Origin: Teleogryllus oceanicus
Lineage: Eukaryota > Arthropoda > Insecta > Orthoptera > Gryllidae
Direction of reading: 5' to 3'
Assembly: GCA_964035755.1 (NCBI GenBank)
Contig: CAXIVR010000006.1
Span: 9,591,065 to 9,655,064 of the forward strand
Length of the DNA: 64,000 nucleotides
Positions 1-14,600 of the stretch are shown here, piece by piece (the stretch's first letter is position 1; each line of letters starts with the position of its first letter). The notes under the pieces are model-generated. The model made no database searches and had not been told where the DNA came from. It was given only the letters and a program-made list of their open reading frames with translations. The translations under genes were made by a program, and so were the position numbers.

Positions 1-377
1 ATCTTGAAGATAATATCCTCAGATGCCACGTTAAAGAAACCCAAGTATAAGCAAATGAATTCAGAATACTTTGTTTAATATTCTAAAATGTCTACTTAGC
101 AACAATATCGATTGATGTACTTAACGTGCATTGCTATAGTCATTATTCCCGTAAATGTAGTAAATGTTTGATCTCAGGGTGTGACGTCAATCCTCCTCCG
201 CTGGTTGTTGACATTCATCGCTGACCTATAAGTCCGCTTGTTTTTTTTACTCATCCAGGTATCACTCCAACTGTGACACCATCCACCCGGGAGAAGCTCT
301 ATACTCCTGACTAGAGATGGGCTTAACAGATTTTCTTCAACAACTGTTATCGCAATAATATGCGTCTTGTCATAACG
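1..377. other. unassigned non-coding sequence
   Basis: AT-rich sequence upstream of the first transposon. I see no exon, RNA gene or recognisable repeat in it. Confidence 0.5.
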
Positions 378-1042
378 GTTTTTAATGAGGGGCGGATTTT
401 AATGAAATATCATTTTTTCTTTTCTTTTCAGAACAATGCCTTTAAGTTTAGAAATTAATTTTATGATATGACAAAAGGAAATGGCCATTTTTGTGTACAT
501 TCAGTCGATTTCGACTAATAAATCATTTTTCATCTTTTTACGTTGTTTTTAATGCATTTTCGCTGATTTAATCGATTTTAATATCGTTTGAATGGTATTT
601 GCTTCAAACGATATTTACGAGATTCAGCAAATGCTCACCACAGAATTCCTGAGTAGCCTTTTCGATTTCTTCGCACATGTATCGCACCGTTGTGAGTACT
701 ATGTAATTGAAGGTTTCTGTGACGCCTATCGTAGCCGTTGTCACTTCGGCCGATTTCACGATAAATAAAGGCAGAGGTTTTTTGTAAAGAACAGTCGAAA
801 CCAAAGGTTTGCAATCTGAGTTCATTTGAACAAAAGGAAGAAGTCTTTATTACGTCAGCAAGATATCCAACAGCTTGAGTTGTTCATCTGAAGTGGTGTC
901 GATAAAAAATTTTATGTCATTTTTCTTTGTTTTTAAAGCATTTTAAAAACATTCTAAGAACATTTTAGGACATTTTGAGCATTATTTTATTGATCTTTTT
1001 GGCGTTGTTTTAGGTCATCAAAATCCGCCCCCTAGTTATTAA
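378..1042. mobile_element. short hAT-family DNA transposon (copy 1) with target duplications
   Basis: The element proper is about 386-1034. Its left end reads TGAGGGGCGGATTTTAATGA. The reverse complement of its right end reads TAGGGGGCGGATTTTGATGA, giving terminal inverted repeats with few mismatches. The flanking octamers are GTTTTTAA (378-385) and GTTATTAA (1035-1042), matching at 7 of 8 positions. An 8-bp duplication is the hallmark of the hAT superfamily. The same ends occur at 51672-53369, so this is a family and not a chance palindrome. At about 650 bp it is too short to be autonomous. Confidence 0.72.
604..825 (-). pseudogene. possible hAT transposase fragment
   Basis: A 73-residue stop-free segment lies inside the short hAT element on the minus strand. 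It has the rough pattern of the central region of hAT transposases: KPLPLF, then a hydrophobic/acidic helix with YMCEEIEKATQEF, then NLVNIV just where hAT proteins usually have a VTDNAAN-like motif. The catalytic context is missing and it is far too short to be functional. The assignment rests on pattern resemblance and on lying within hAT ends. It could be a chance reading frame. Confidence 0.3.
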
Positions 1043-1483
1043 TAACAGTTGCAAAATAACACGTCCATGATCAACAACCTAACGCGGTCGACTGCTAAGA
1101 GCTAAATCAGTTGTGGCTGCTAGGACTTAAACCAGGCAAAACGAATAATGTCGGTAGTACAGTAAAACTGCTTTACTACTTGCAATACTCCCCAGACATG
1201 TTTGAGCAGAGAAACTACTGATATGAACAAGACTAGATGAATTGCCTAGGAAGAACATTAATTTATAAGATGTGTGGTAAATGTGTATACTGACTAGCGA
1301 GCACCCGCTCGTCAAATCCCAAGTAGTGTGGATGAGTTGTTTGCTATTTGCCGAGTGATGAACATCTGGTGCTCGCCCTACCCATCGCGTGTCGGTCTTT
1401 AGGACACATCAAATGGAGCGAACACATCAGCTCTTCGGGATTGGGAGAGTAGTAACTCGTTGCTCGGCGTATGCCGAATGTGT
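1043..1483. other. unassigned non-coding sequence
   Basis: Spacer between the short hAT element and the SINE. No coding signal or recognised repeat seen. Confidence 0.4.
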
Positions 1484-2057
1484 GCGGGAGCGGTAGCTCA
1501 GTGCATCAACTGATGTTACTGCAGCGCCTCTGACCGGGAGGTCCTAGGTTCGAGTCCTGAAAGCGGCAGGATTTTCGACACTAGCTTTTCAGCTAGGCCG
1601 AATTCAGTCGCTGTCTGGAGGAGAACTCTGGCGGTCGGCTGCTCTGATTGGTAGTTTTGCGTGGTTTCTCCGATCAACACCAGGCGAATGCCGGAGCAGT
1701 ACCCTAACAAACGGGCCACGGACCGCGCACGATCTGTCCTTCCTCTTCCTTGTCCCAACCTCTCCCCTTACACACACACACACTTACACTAACATGCACC
1801 ACACTACCACATATTCCGGGAGACCGGTCGGGAGCTTAGAGCTTGCCCCGACTGGGGCGGTGCCCCGCTGGTGGGAGAGTCCTGGTTAGGGGAAAACCCC
1901 ACTAGCCGACGGTAGGTCGGCGCCGGATCTCGCCATCCAGCGGGGAAGTTCACCACCATCCCCCGAGAAAAAAACATGCACTACACTAACGGGACTAATG
2001 ACCGAAGCAGTTGACGCGCCCGGAAACACGAAAAAATCAATCAATCAATCAATCAAA
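1484..2057 (+). mobile_element. tRNA-derived SINE with (TCAA)n tail
   Basis: The head resembles a tRNA with pol III promoter boxes. An A-box-like stretch (GTAGCTCAGTG) starts near 1493 and a perfect B box, GGTTCGAGTCC, is at 1547-1557. A non-tRNA body follows and the element ends in five TCAA units at 2037-2056. A simple-repeat 3' tail is typical of SINEs mobilised by LINE machinery. The body from about 1800 recurs immediately downstream at 2080-2330. Confidence 0.68.
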
Positions 2058-2079
2058 ACCGAATGTATGGAGCTGCCTT

Positions 2080-2330
2080 TTACATGTACCACACTACCAC
2101 ACATACCGGGAAACCGGTCGGGAACTTAGAGCTTGATCCGGCTGGGGAGGTGCCAGGTGGGTAGGAGATACCTGGTTGGGAAAAATCTTCGCAAGTCAAT
2201 GTAGGTGGGCGCCGGATCTTGCCAGGCAGCGCGGGGAAGATCAACGCCACCTCCCGCGATAGGAGCATGCACTACCTTTCCGTGAGTAATGGCCTTAGCA
2301 GTTGACGCGCCCGGACCCACGAATGAGCGG
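2080..2330 (+). mobile_element. second, headless copy of the SINE body
   Basis: Repeats the body of the preceding SINE: both copies have ACCACACTACCACA, then ACCGGTCGGGA, GGCGCCGGATCT and GCAGTTGACGCGCCCGGA in the same order. It lacks the tRNA-like head and the TCAA tail. It is probably a tandem duplication or the remains of a dimeric SINE. Confidence 0.65.
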
Positions 2331-2884
2331 CGGCGTGCAGGTGGCGCGCACGGCGCTGGTCTGGGCGCCGCGCCCGACGAAAAGTATTGGCATCACCTCA
2401 ACAATGAGGTCTCGAATTTGCGGTCGTAAAAGCCTCGTGTAAGGGTATTTTCAGCTTCAACTTTGCACATGTGAGAATTAAAGTCAATTAGTGCTATTCC
2501 GAAGGTGGACAAAACTGTCACAGGTGGCGATGAATACATGCAATTTGTACCCGAAAATGAGTAGGGCCTATGTCGGTAGGGATGGAAGTGGGTGTTACAC
2601 ATAACACAGATAGATTGTAAGCATTTGAGCTGAAACTTGAACAGGAAAGGAGTAAGTAGTATACGTGACTTCCGGAGATAATTAAGATATTTTAGTTTTT
2701 GAAAGTAATTTATGTGAAGTGTCGTTTTCAAAATTTTCTGAAAATGGCTGCAATTTTTTTGTTTAAATTTTTTGCTCGCATACAGGAGAGTTCATTTATA
2801 ATTTTATTATGTTCAAATTTTCATTAAAACATCTAAAAGTTTGAAAATTTTAAAAGCTCAAATATTTATCGAAGGTGTAATATT
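2331..2884. other. unassigned AT-rich sequence
   Basis: A 112-codon stop-free stretch lies on the minus strand here, but it has no recognisable domain, no splice context and no compositional bias. I treat it as non-coding. Confidence 0.4.
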
Positions 2885-3072
2885 AAAGCCCGAAATTTAT
2901 TTCTTAATGATGGAGCAATGGTGAACTGAGAGGCAAGGGAAACACGAGAATTCCGAAAAAACTTGCCCAAGCTTCGTATGTCGACCACAAATTCCACAAG
3001 GGTTGGCCGGGCATCGAACAAGGCCTCGGCGGTAGAATGCGTTTGCAATAGCCGTTACGCCATGAGCCCCCG
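2885..3072 (-). mobile_element. tRNA-derived SINE (second family), minus strand
   Basis: Read on the minus strand, it begins like a tRNA (GGGCTCATGGCGTAACGGC) and carries an A-box-like TGGCGTAACGG. A diverged B box, TTGTTCGATGCCC, lies near 3008-3020. The body continues for about 110 bp. It differs from the 1484-2057 SINE. The arm pairing is degraded, so it is a repeat and not a working tRNA gene. Confidence 0.55.
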
Positions 3073-3401
3073 TTCCCCAACTTTACGCACTAGAAAGTGA
3101 TCTCCCAATATTTGGATTCTACAGAATAAAAAAACACTTCAACAAAGGTTCTTGGAAAACACCTGTTCCTTATTTTTCATTCTTGACGTCCTGGGGTGCC
3201 AGTACTTTGAGTCTAGACTTCTATTTTAATTGCAGTATTATTTTTTCTTTAACAGTATTATTTTTCCAATTAATTAATCTCTAATTATTATATTTTAAAT
3301 ATCTAAATGTTAACACCATTTAACATAATATGTTATTAATCATAAACAAATAGCGATATTTTAGACCTTTTTGTTGTAATAAAATCATTATCTCCGTTTT
3401 T
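3073..3401. other. unassigned AT-rich sequence
   Basis: No gene, RNA or recognisable repeat seen. Confidence 0.4.
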
Positions 3402-3690
3402 ACTTTCTCGCTACGGAGTAGAGATAAAGCTATGTAATGCTGCGCGGCGAATTTTCGGCAGAATAACTATCATTACAGGGCCCAGGTAACGAAAAAGTGG
3501 ATAAATCCAGGTGCTAAATTTAGAACCAAAAATCCTCTAACACGTGGTGTAGCCAGAATCCATGTTTTGAATGTCCTTGATTCCTAAAAATAGAATGACG
3601 GCAAAACGTCTGTCTGCCCGTCTGTGAACAACGCTAGCGGTTAAACCGTTCAACCAATTCCAGAATTGATATTCCTCAGTCGTTCTGGCT
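3402..3690 (+). repeat. dispersed repeat family R, copy 1
   Basis: Shares a series of blocks with three other places in the window: TACTTTCTCG..CGGAGTA, GCGAATTTTCGGCAGAA, TGGATAAATCCAG, TGGTGTAGCCAGAATC and AAACGTCTGTCTGCCCGTCTG. Related copies lie at 21598-21740, 25918-26195 and 47038-47175, all in the same orientation. No ORF and no clear terminal repeats, so the class is unknown. Confidence 0.65.
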
Positions 3691-4343
3691 GATGATTTTA
3701 ATTTTTGGGGTCAATTTACATGAAGCCCCTGGGACATTCCACCCAAATAAAAAAAGCTCCGTCGATTTTGATTAAATATTTTATTGGATAGTGTGAAACA
3801 ATAGTGCAAGTATCATTTTAGTTGAAAACCATGATGTTTCGAAAATTGCAAAAGTTCAAAAAAATTTTCAGAGTTTTCCTACAACTAAAATATTAAATAT
3901 AGAAAAATGTCCCGTAATGAAATCTGTTCTTTAAAGTTGGATTCTGAAATAAGGTAATTTACATGTCGAAAATTTGAGTACTTTTCGCGTAATTTTGCGT
4001 GAAATTACGAGAGAGAAAGTCCGTGCTGTTTTAGCACCACTAGTTATCAACAATTTTTGAAATTACAGATTAAAATCAGCTTTTAGCTTTACTATGTACA
4101 AAGTCTCTTGTTCTTCTAAAGCAAATTTATTTGAGATATCTTTCAAACGACATCACCGAAAATTATTCGCAAATATTCCGCAGCCAAAACATCTTTACTA
4201 GAATTTCTTCGCGACTTATTTTCCCCACTAATTTGTCACTTTGCGGTGTTAGTACTGAGTGCCAGATTTACTCTTGCGGAGGACCCTCTGTTGGGTGAAT
4301 CTGAAGAAAAAGACAACAAAACGCCTCGGAACTAACTAACTAA
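3691..4343. other. unassigned AT-rich sequence
   Basis: May include further diverged family R sequence at the left. No coding signal seen. Confidence 0.35.
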
Positions 4344-4488
<145 letters not shown>

Positions 4489-5040
4489 GGATGGGTCCTC
4501 GATACTTTCGATACCTCGATACTCAGGTGGTATCGATAGCGATCGATACTTTTGGAAAATTACTCGATACTTTTTCGATACTTTCAATTTTTTATGCCAA
4601 TCCCCATCTCTTCTGATTTTACAGAATAATTTCTTAACATTCTTCTCTCTCCTATATTTCTTCTGTCAACAACAAGGAAATGTCCGTCTGTTCGGATTCA
4701 CTTACAGTCGTTGAAATTAGCCAACGTTGCAGCGTCCGGGCGCCGTGTCCCGTTGTTTATCGCCTAGCGCCTGTCATCATCTCTTGAGATAGTCCGCAAT
4801 ACGCGACCAATTTAGCATTGGGAAACTCTTGCTTGTAGGCTCCTAGGCAATCTAGTAGCGACAGCCACGATAAGCAATGTGCTCGATGACAGCATTTCTT
4901 CCGGGGATACTCCCCTTCCTCAGCCCACCGTGGACGCATCTGACGGAGCTCGTGAGTTCAGTTCAGTTCTGCCTTTTAAAGTGACGGAAGACGACTAGGT
5001 TAGTGCATTCCATATACAAAATGAGTGAAGTGTGGAATTA

Positions 5041-6225
5041 TTTTAATTTTTTTATTTATTTTACGTAAAAAAAACAGTTAAAAACTGCGTATTACGTGCT
5101 ATGGGGAAAAGTGAATTGTGTGCACATTTTCAAAATTCTGTGATCCCTACACTAAGTCATATACTACTTAAATTTTGAATTTTTGAAAGGGAGAAAAAAA
5201 CAAAAACTCCCATGTAATAAAATCATTTTCAAAGATAAATAAGCAATACATTTTGGCTCTTATTACTTCCTGCCGCGACAACATGGAAACGATAATTTGA
5301 ATAATTCTATTTCCCACTGAATTCTAGAAGACGTGCACAGAAAATGAAGTTACATTTATGTCCAGAAGCAAAACAAGGGGCCATCTCAGCATTTGCACAA
5401 TGGATCAGGGAAACTGGACGAAAAACCTGATCGAGATGGGGGTCATTGACCCGGAAGCTGTAGTACAATAGTTGTTACAGGTTGTTTATACTCATTTATA
5501 CAGTCCAAATGGTAAATAATGCATTATGTATCATTGTTAAAATTAATGTTACTTTTCTTGTGATGCTCAGTATAGTCTCTAATTGTATAGAAACAGTTAT
5601 GCAGCAGAAACGATTTCACTTGGGATTTAAACTTTTCTATTGAATTTAATCGTTTAATGTCATCTGGCAAAGTGTTGTAAAATAATGTACATGTATTGTA
5701 TGTGAATTTTTTGTAATGAGCTGTTGATACTGTCACCTGATGAATATGATTTCTACGTCGAGTGTTGTAGTAATAGACATCGGCATTTTCTGAAAATATA
5801 TTCCCGCTCTTAAGCAAGTCATTTTTGACAAAAACCACTGATTCGAAAATGAACAGACAATGTAATAGTAAAATCCCTAGATTAATGAAGAGAGGCTTAC
5901 AAGAATCACTGTTCATTTTCAATGGAGCACAGAATTGTTTATTTGAAATGGGAAACTGCATTAAAACCGTTTTCTTTTCGTTTACTATTAATTTCGGAAC
6001 CAATTTGAAACATCTGATATTGTACTATTTACGGTTTCTTTATTGCAAAGGATGTTCGTATCATCCGCAAAGAGAACCGTTCTGCCGTTTCGAATCGTCG
6101 AGGGCATATCTTTTACGTAAAGTAGGAACAGAATAGGGCCTAAAATCGATCCTTGAGGAACTCCACATGCAACGGGCAAAGAGTCGGAAAAGTGTGTACG
6201 TAATGTTCCATCATTTTATTTGTTC
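5041..6225 (-). mobile_element. 5'-truncated LINE (family A, copy 1), minus strand
   Basis: The copy reads right to left. Reverse transcriptase residues come first (6179-5988: GVPQGSILGPILFLLY, then FADDTNIL with the catalytic FADD box). The C-terminal domain follows (5825-5540: NDLLKSGNIFSENADVYYYN and FYNTLPDDIKRLNSIEKF). A 3' UTR ends in an A-rich (TAAA) tail at about 5041-5060. Copies of the same family occur at 10485-10765, 26196-31685 and 27672-29450. Compared with the 27.7-29.4 kb copy, this one lacks about 285 bp at 5914-5920, which fuses two reading frames. It is dead and nested in the hAT element. The RT style suggests the Jockey/CR1 group, but the clade is not resolved. Confidence 0.85.
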
Positions 6226-6239
6226 CATCATTCATATTG

Positions 6240-7199
6240 TTTATGCTTCTGCCGACTTAAAATTGCCAGTTCATCTCTCAACTGAGCAGTGGGAACTTAT
6301 TGACCAACTCGTCTTGACCAACTCAAGACTCTAAACATTTTTGACCAAGCAACACTAACGGTCAGTTCGCCTAATGTGTCAGCATCTGAAGTTATTCCTA
6401 TTGTTAATAGTATAATTTGTGAACTAGAAAAGCCCAATGAAGTTGATTCAGGGCTTGCTGCTGCGAGAAAGACTATGCTGCAATGTTTAAAAGCAAGATT
6501 CAAAGATATAGAACTAAATGAAATATGTTCCATTGCTACATTGTTGGATCCTAGACTGAAAGGTCGAGTATTCCGCGAGAGTGCTGCGTTCGAGACTGCC
6601 CGAAAGAGATTATTGGATCTTGTAAGTCAGAAGCAGATCCAGTGGTTTCAAAAGAAGAGGTAAGAGTTTCTGATTTCTAATTTTAATTTTAAACGCCCTT
6701 TTTTTCATCACGATTTCAATTCTCCGATATTTCAATAGTTTAAAAAAATTAAAGTCACTCTGTATAATTCCGAATAACTCATTTTCAGTATCTGCAAGAT
6801 TAATTTCAAATTAAAGACATGCATTTATTGTTCAAAATTTTAATACATTTAATTTATTTTATAGGCATCCTCAACTACTGAATCCCCGAAAATGCATGGC
6901 ATGTGGTCTCTTTATAGGAATATTTTAAAGAGAGACCACGAAACATCAAGCTGTGTACACGAAACCCCAACTCAAGAGGATGAATTAAATGTGTATTTAA
7001 GGAGGACTTGCTTCCTCCTGATGCAAATGTACTAGCTTACTGGAAAAACAAAGTGACTCTCCCCAATTTAAGAAAAAGTGCTGTTCGATACTTGTGCATT
7101 CCACCAGCTACAGTGTTTTCGGAGAGACTTTTCAGTACAGCTGGATTGATATGTGACAAAAAAGGAATAGAATGGACCCAGAAAGAGTTAGAATGTTAG
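6240..7199 (+). pseudogene. hAT (ZBED-like) transposase, decayed
   Basis: Three blocks of a hAT transposase survive in order. Around 6262-6340 is LPVHLSTEQWELIDQLV, the usual start of the catalytic-domain helix, followed by stops. At 6376-6663 is VSASEVIPIVNSIICELE and then ATLLDPRLKGRVF, the LDPR-type motif common in this family. At 7008-7199 is the C-terminal dimerisation domain (LPPDANVLAYWKNK...VRYLCIPPATVFSERLFSTAG, where the S-ERLFS-AG signature is diagnostic). An AT-rich gap of about 200 bp (6664-6864) separates the last two blocks and may be an old intron. In-frame stops make it inactive. Its position between hAT ends supports the call. Confidence 0.82.
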
Positions 7200-7436
7200 T
7201 TTTCCTTAATAAGAATCTTTAAAAATTTAAAATTGTATGTTCACTTCAATAGTTTTAAATATTAAAATAGTAAATCCATGTATGTATGAAGAACGAAATA
7301 TATCCTTACAATACTGATTAAACCATTTTTTTTGTTGAGTCTTAAAAGTAGTACTGTATCGAGTATCGAAGCTCTCAGACAGGTAACGGTATCGAGTATC
7401 GAGAAAATCTGGTATCGACCCATCACTAATATATAT

Positions 7437-9053
7437 TCTAACACACCCACCTACTACCTTCCACACGTGGTGTGGGCGTGATAGTATGAATGCTCGTGAA
7501 GCGAGCTTAAAATTCTCAGGAAGAAGGATCTTTTGGGTATGAGAAAAGTCTGATCCCTTGACACAATGAATCAGATAAAATACGAATAAAATGAGCACAT
7601 ATTCAATGAAAAAATACAGTGGCACAATTCTATAACAGGATAATGCACTTTAAGTAGTTGGTCACTAAAAAAACAGAAAACAAGGCAAAACAAAAAAAAT
7701 TGGCGTCACCTCGACTGCCTGAACACACTTTCACCAATTACAATTTACAATTTGCTCATTCCTCTCTCTGAATTTTCATCTAACAAATTATTTTCCTCTT
7801 TTTAGCCTCTAGTTTTTCCGTGCACGGCTTTTAAAATGAATTTTACACTTTTTTAAGGAATCCCGTTCACAGGTGCTAGCCTTGGGCTTCGCACTCACTA
7901 TAGCACTGAACTTTAAAGAGAAAAAAACACAATAAAACGTAACATACACGTTAGTTAAATCTGACCCCTTTACATATCACAGAAAACAATTACTTTTAAC
8001 ACAATACAATAAACTATGACTTTTACAGATAATATCAACTGTACAACATGTGAAAATCATGAATTATTTAAGTAAAATCGTACAAGGTATGGCCTCTTTG
8101 AATGAATTTAATGACACGTGCAGTAAATGGACTTTTCACCAACTTTTAACACAAATTGTCGTGTATTTACGGCTATTCTCTTTCCCCAACTGATCGCCGC
8201 ATAAAAGTTGCCAGTTCCTTTACCTCAAAAGCTCCGCATCGCTCGCCTGTAAGTAACCGGGGATTTTCTGCTGCTCGCAGCCCCGCGTCGCCACTCTTCT
8301 CCGCTTGCTGTCCCACAACGTTACAAGTTTCCTTCCCTCGAACACGGGACTCTGCTACGCCTACACGCTTCTCCCGTTCTCCGGACTCGTACGATTCTCG
8401 TTCCAGTCCAAATATTTCTCACCTACGCTTCGCTCTTCCTGGGGTCGTCCTTCTTCTTCTTCTGCCGCGCCTCGTACAAGTTTGTTCGCCTCATACAAGC
8501 CTCGAATAATTAATGTTGCTGAAGTTATGCTTTAAATACTCGGCCTACCTACCACACTTTGGGCATGTGTAGTCTCAGCGTTCAATATGAGATGCTAGAT
8601 TTAGTTAATGTCCTTCTGCGCGAATTTTACAAATTTGAAATTATTTTGGAGTCAAACAGTCACTTCACTTGCTCTCTTAAATATTGTGAATGCGAAGAAT
8701 GTTTGTGCACTCCACTTCTTAATTACCTCACTTTCGAAGACCATCGCTGCTGTAATCCAAGAAGGCTCAGTCTAGTCGCCGTCGCTGCTGCAGTTATAGA
8801 GGGGTCCTCCGAGGCGCGCCGCGATACTTATGGTACTCGCGCCTGGGGAAATTTTGGAGAGGTGAATATTCTTCTCTTTTCGTCACCTCCCGGAAAAACT
8901 TATTCACTAGTTCGGGCGTCATATTTCGAAACGCTGTGGGCAGATGGCGCGTTTACCAGCCATCGATCCGCCGCGTACACTACTCTTCCCTGTTCGTGGG
9001 CTTCTTTTCATAGCTGATGGTGGCGTTATGGGGTTGTCTAATCCCGTGACGTC

Positions 9054-9056
<3 letters not shown>
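7437..9056 (-). mobile_element. 1.6-kb LTR-like dispersed repeat (copy 1), minus strand
   Basis: The reverse complement of this segment matches 21863-23588 along its whole length. Shared landmarks in order are TGTGACGTCACGGG (start), GGCCATACCTTGTACAA, CGTGCACGG, CATTGTGTCAAGGG, CTCGCTTCACGAGCATTCAT and GGTAGTAGGTGGG (end). There is no long ORF, the length is 1.6-1.7 kb, and both copies sit against (TA)n tracts. Starting with TGTGACG is LTR-like, but the other end (GTGTTAGAATAT) does not show the expected CA, so LTR status is a guess. Confidence 0.6.

Positions 9057-9098
<42 letters not shown>
9057..9098. repeat. (TA)n microsatellite
   Basis: About 42 bp of alternating AT bordering the LTR-like repeat. 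Confidence 0.95.
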
Positions 9099-9100
<2 letters not shown>

Positions 9101-10484
9101 TGAAAACGATCTTTTTCCAGTGCAAATAGTAATTATCAAATTAAGGTAAATTTTAAAAATGATTTCCACATTGGGGATTTCTTTTTTTTGAAAAATTTGA
9201 ATTAACAGATTTGCTTGTCCAATAATTTCTTATGGTTGCAAATGCTCGAGTCTGTCCAAGAAACTATAAAGTCTAGAGACCAATTGATGTGCTGAAACCG
9301 GTTGATCCAACGATGTTACGAATTGATCATTGACGGGGAATGTTCAATGTAAAATCTTCTTGGGAGATCAACGTCTGGTGAATGTCAGGTGAGTGTTTGG
9401 TGAATGTCCGTACTCCAGTGGAATTAAGCGATGATTTCGGTCGTACATATCCTGGAGATCGCATACTAGGAAGTCCCTGCTTTTTCCATTCCGGATTGTT
9501 CGTTGTGCGAGAAATTGTCACGCGTCTTCTCGATGAAACCTGTTGGTGACTTTACAGCTACATCACCAGTATTCAAATCGAGCTTGGAATTTGAATAAAT
9601 TTATTTGTAGTGTTTACTCAATTAAGTATGTTGTTCCACAATACTGCATAGATGTCAAATTTTAAGTCGCACGTTTGTTTGCGCAAACCTTGAAGTTTAT
9701 TGGAATGTTGCGCAACATCTTGATGCATCCATATGCTGCAATTACTCCACCTCTGTCCATATAAACCATCGGTCTATCTATTGGGATCTAACATACACCA
9801 TAGATGGTGTATGTCAGATCCCAATCCAGATCAGGATAAACTATTTTTACAGTAAAATTCGAAATGAAATTATTAGTTTCATACTAAAAATCGAATAGAA
9901 AATAGAAAAATTAATACAAAAGTAAAACTACTCTAACAAAAACGTGAAACTCCATTAAACTACTCCCACTTGTCTCAACAGTATTTGGAGATTGTTTTTA
10001 AAATAATTTCTGTATTGAATCTTTATAAAAAAATATTGCATACATTTAATACTAAATAAAATAAATCAAATAAATGACACCGTTCTTATAAAGCGTGGTC
10101 ATAAAAAGTATTTGAAGATAAAATAAAATAAGATAAATATAAAATATATAACTTTGTAATTAAAAAAATTATAATGCTTGAATAAAAAATATGTATATAA
10201 GTAAATGTATCTATGAATGAATACATTTAATAAACTGAATACATTTAAATTAATATATTGAATGAATCCATTCAAATATATACAAAAAATGCTGTTGTAG
10301 CAGAACTAGTTAGTATTTGGTGGGTTGGTTTTTTTCAAGTGAACATTTTCAAAATTACTTCCAAAGCAACTTTTCTCTTGCTCTGCAATGCACCCCTTGA
10401 AATGCAGTGCGGTCGTACACTACACTTTTTAATTGTTTTGTCTTCGTAATGACGCAATTTCTGATTAACACTTCATTATCTCTA
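9099..10484. other. unassigned AT-rich sequence
   Basis: Non-coding as far as I can see. It contains the near-perfect palindrome at 9781-9824. The right half (9900-10250) is very A/T-rich with AAATAAA-type runs. Confidence 0.5.
9781..9824. repeat. 44-bp near-perfect palindrome
   Basis: The left arm starts TTGGGATCTAACATACACCA (21 nt) and the right arm is its reverse complement with one mismatch. Only 2 nt separate them. It would form a stable hairpin or cruciform. It could be the collapsed inverted ends of a small DNA transposon. No flanking duplication was recognised. Confidence 0.8.
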
Positions 10485-10765
10485 CACGACCTCTAGAATT
10501 CAATGGGAAATATGGTTATTCAAATTATCGTTTCCATGTCGCGGAAGGAAGTATTATTCCTTGACGAAGGACATCATGGATAAGAGCCCAAAATTTATTG
10601 CTTATTTATCCTTGAAAATATATTTTATTACATGGGAGCGTTTTTTAAATTAATTCAAAATTCAAGAAGTATATGACTTAGTGTAGGGATCTCAGAATTT
10701 TCAAAACGTACACAGAAATAACTCCTCCCCATAGCACGTCATACACAGTTCTGTTTTTTGACGTG
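10485..10765 (+). mobile_element. LINE family A 3' end (5'-truncated copy)
   Basis: Matches the 3' UTR of the 31380-31685 copy in order: ATTCAAATTATCGTTTCCATG, GGAAGTATTATTCCTTGACG, TTTATTGCTTATTTATCCTTG, TTACATGGGAGCG, GTGTAGGGATC and CATACACAGTT, then GACGTGAAACAAAC. Other copies end in AAAT-type tails, whereas this one passes into (AAAC)n and then the large array. Confidence 0.8.
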
Positions 10766-13531
<2,766 letters not shown>

Positions 13532-13534
13532 TAA

Positions 13535-14550
13535 AAGATGGTGGTTGTACACGACTTTCCTGATTAACAGTTCAATGGATTTATTGACGGTAATTGAATA
13601 TACGCAAGAAACTTATTTCAGAAAAGGACGGAAAATATAATAATTACATATTTAAGATATTTTCAGAAATTTCCAGAAAACTTGTGATAGATGAAATGTT
13701 TTTTTCTGAAATTATGTATATTCGAAAAAAACAAACATTTTGTTTATTTGTTTCATACTGATGATCATTTTGACCGTTAGAAAATATACGCTATCAATTC
13801 TTAATTATTTATTAGTTATAAGATTAAATAAATAATTTTAAGAATATTGACTTGAAGGAAAATATATAAAAATGATATCTTAATTATTAGAAAATCCGCG
13901 AAAACTGGGAGAAGATGAAATGTGTGTTTCTTGAAAAATATTCAAAAAAAGTTTTTAAAAAAATTAATATAAAAAAATATAATAATATTTTTTATTTTTC
14001 ATTTATTTATTCATGAATGCTTCATTAAACTGGTGGTGCTACTTTCTCGCATTACTGGAAACAGCTGCATAATACTGAAACATTTCCATTTCTGCGCTAC
14101 TAACACTTCAGCTGTTACTTGAAATCGTTCAATTCAAACAAAGCACCTGTGATGCATAATCTTTATTCATTTCGATAGTCAGGAGTCAGTTTTTTACATT
14201 TACAAATGAAAAAAACGCAATAAATTTGACTTTTACGCTATTCACAGCAAATTATAAGAAGCACTGTTGCCAGCACAGCATTATCAAAATTATGTGCAAG
14301 TTGTTTGGCATTCATGCTTAGCGAACATTTTGTTATATTGTTTCTTCAATGAAACTTATTTCCATCTTTTTTTCAGTTTTCAACTTGTATATGAGTTAGT
14401 CGTAGTGTATCATATACACGTGATAAATTAATAACTATAATACTAATAAATTGATGAATTTACAAATGTTGTATGATTTGTAATATTAAGTTCATTTATT
14501 ACCACCGTATTATATATCAACACCGCATCAAATAAAGTGTAGGAAAAAAT
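13535..14550. other. unassigned AT-rich sequence
   Basis: Very A/T-rich, with no reading frame, repeat match or RNA gene that I can recognise. Confidence 0.5.
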
Positions 14551-14600
14551 TTGCCCTATGTATTGGACATCACACCCACCACATGGAACAGAATAAACAA
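14551..14600 (-). repeat. left arm of a 50-bp perfect inverted repeat
   Basis: Exact reverse complement of 14814-14863, which encodes the CGGCDVQYIG part of the GIY-YIG domain. The arms are 213 bp apart. Confidence 0.9.

Noticed and set aside
1484..1580. tRNA-like sequences with B boxes as true tRNA genes (also 2990-3072 and 58060-58134)
   Set aside because: The arms do not pair as a full tRNA and each runs into a repeat body, so they are SINE heads.
2393..2731. 112-codon open frame on the minus strand
   Set aside because: No domain, splice signal or composition shift.
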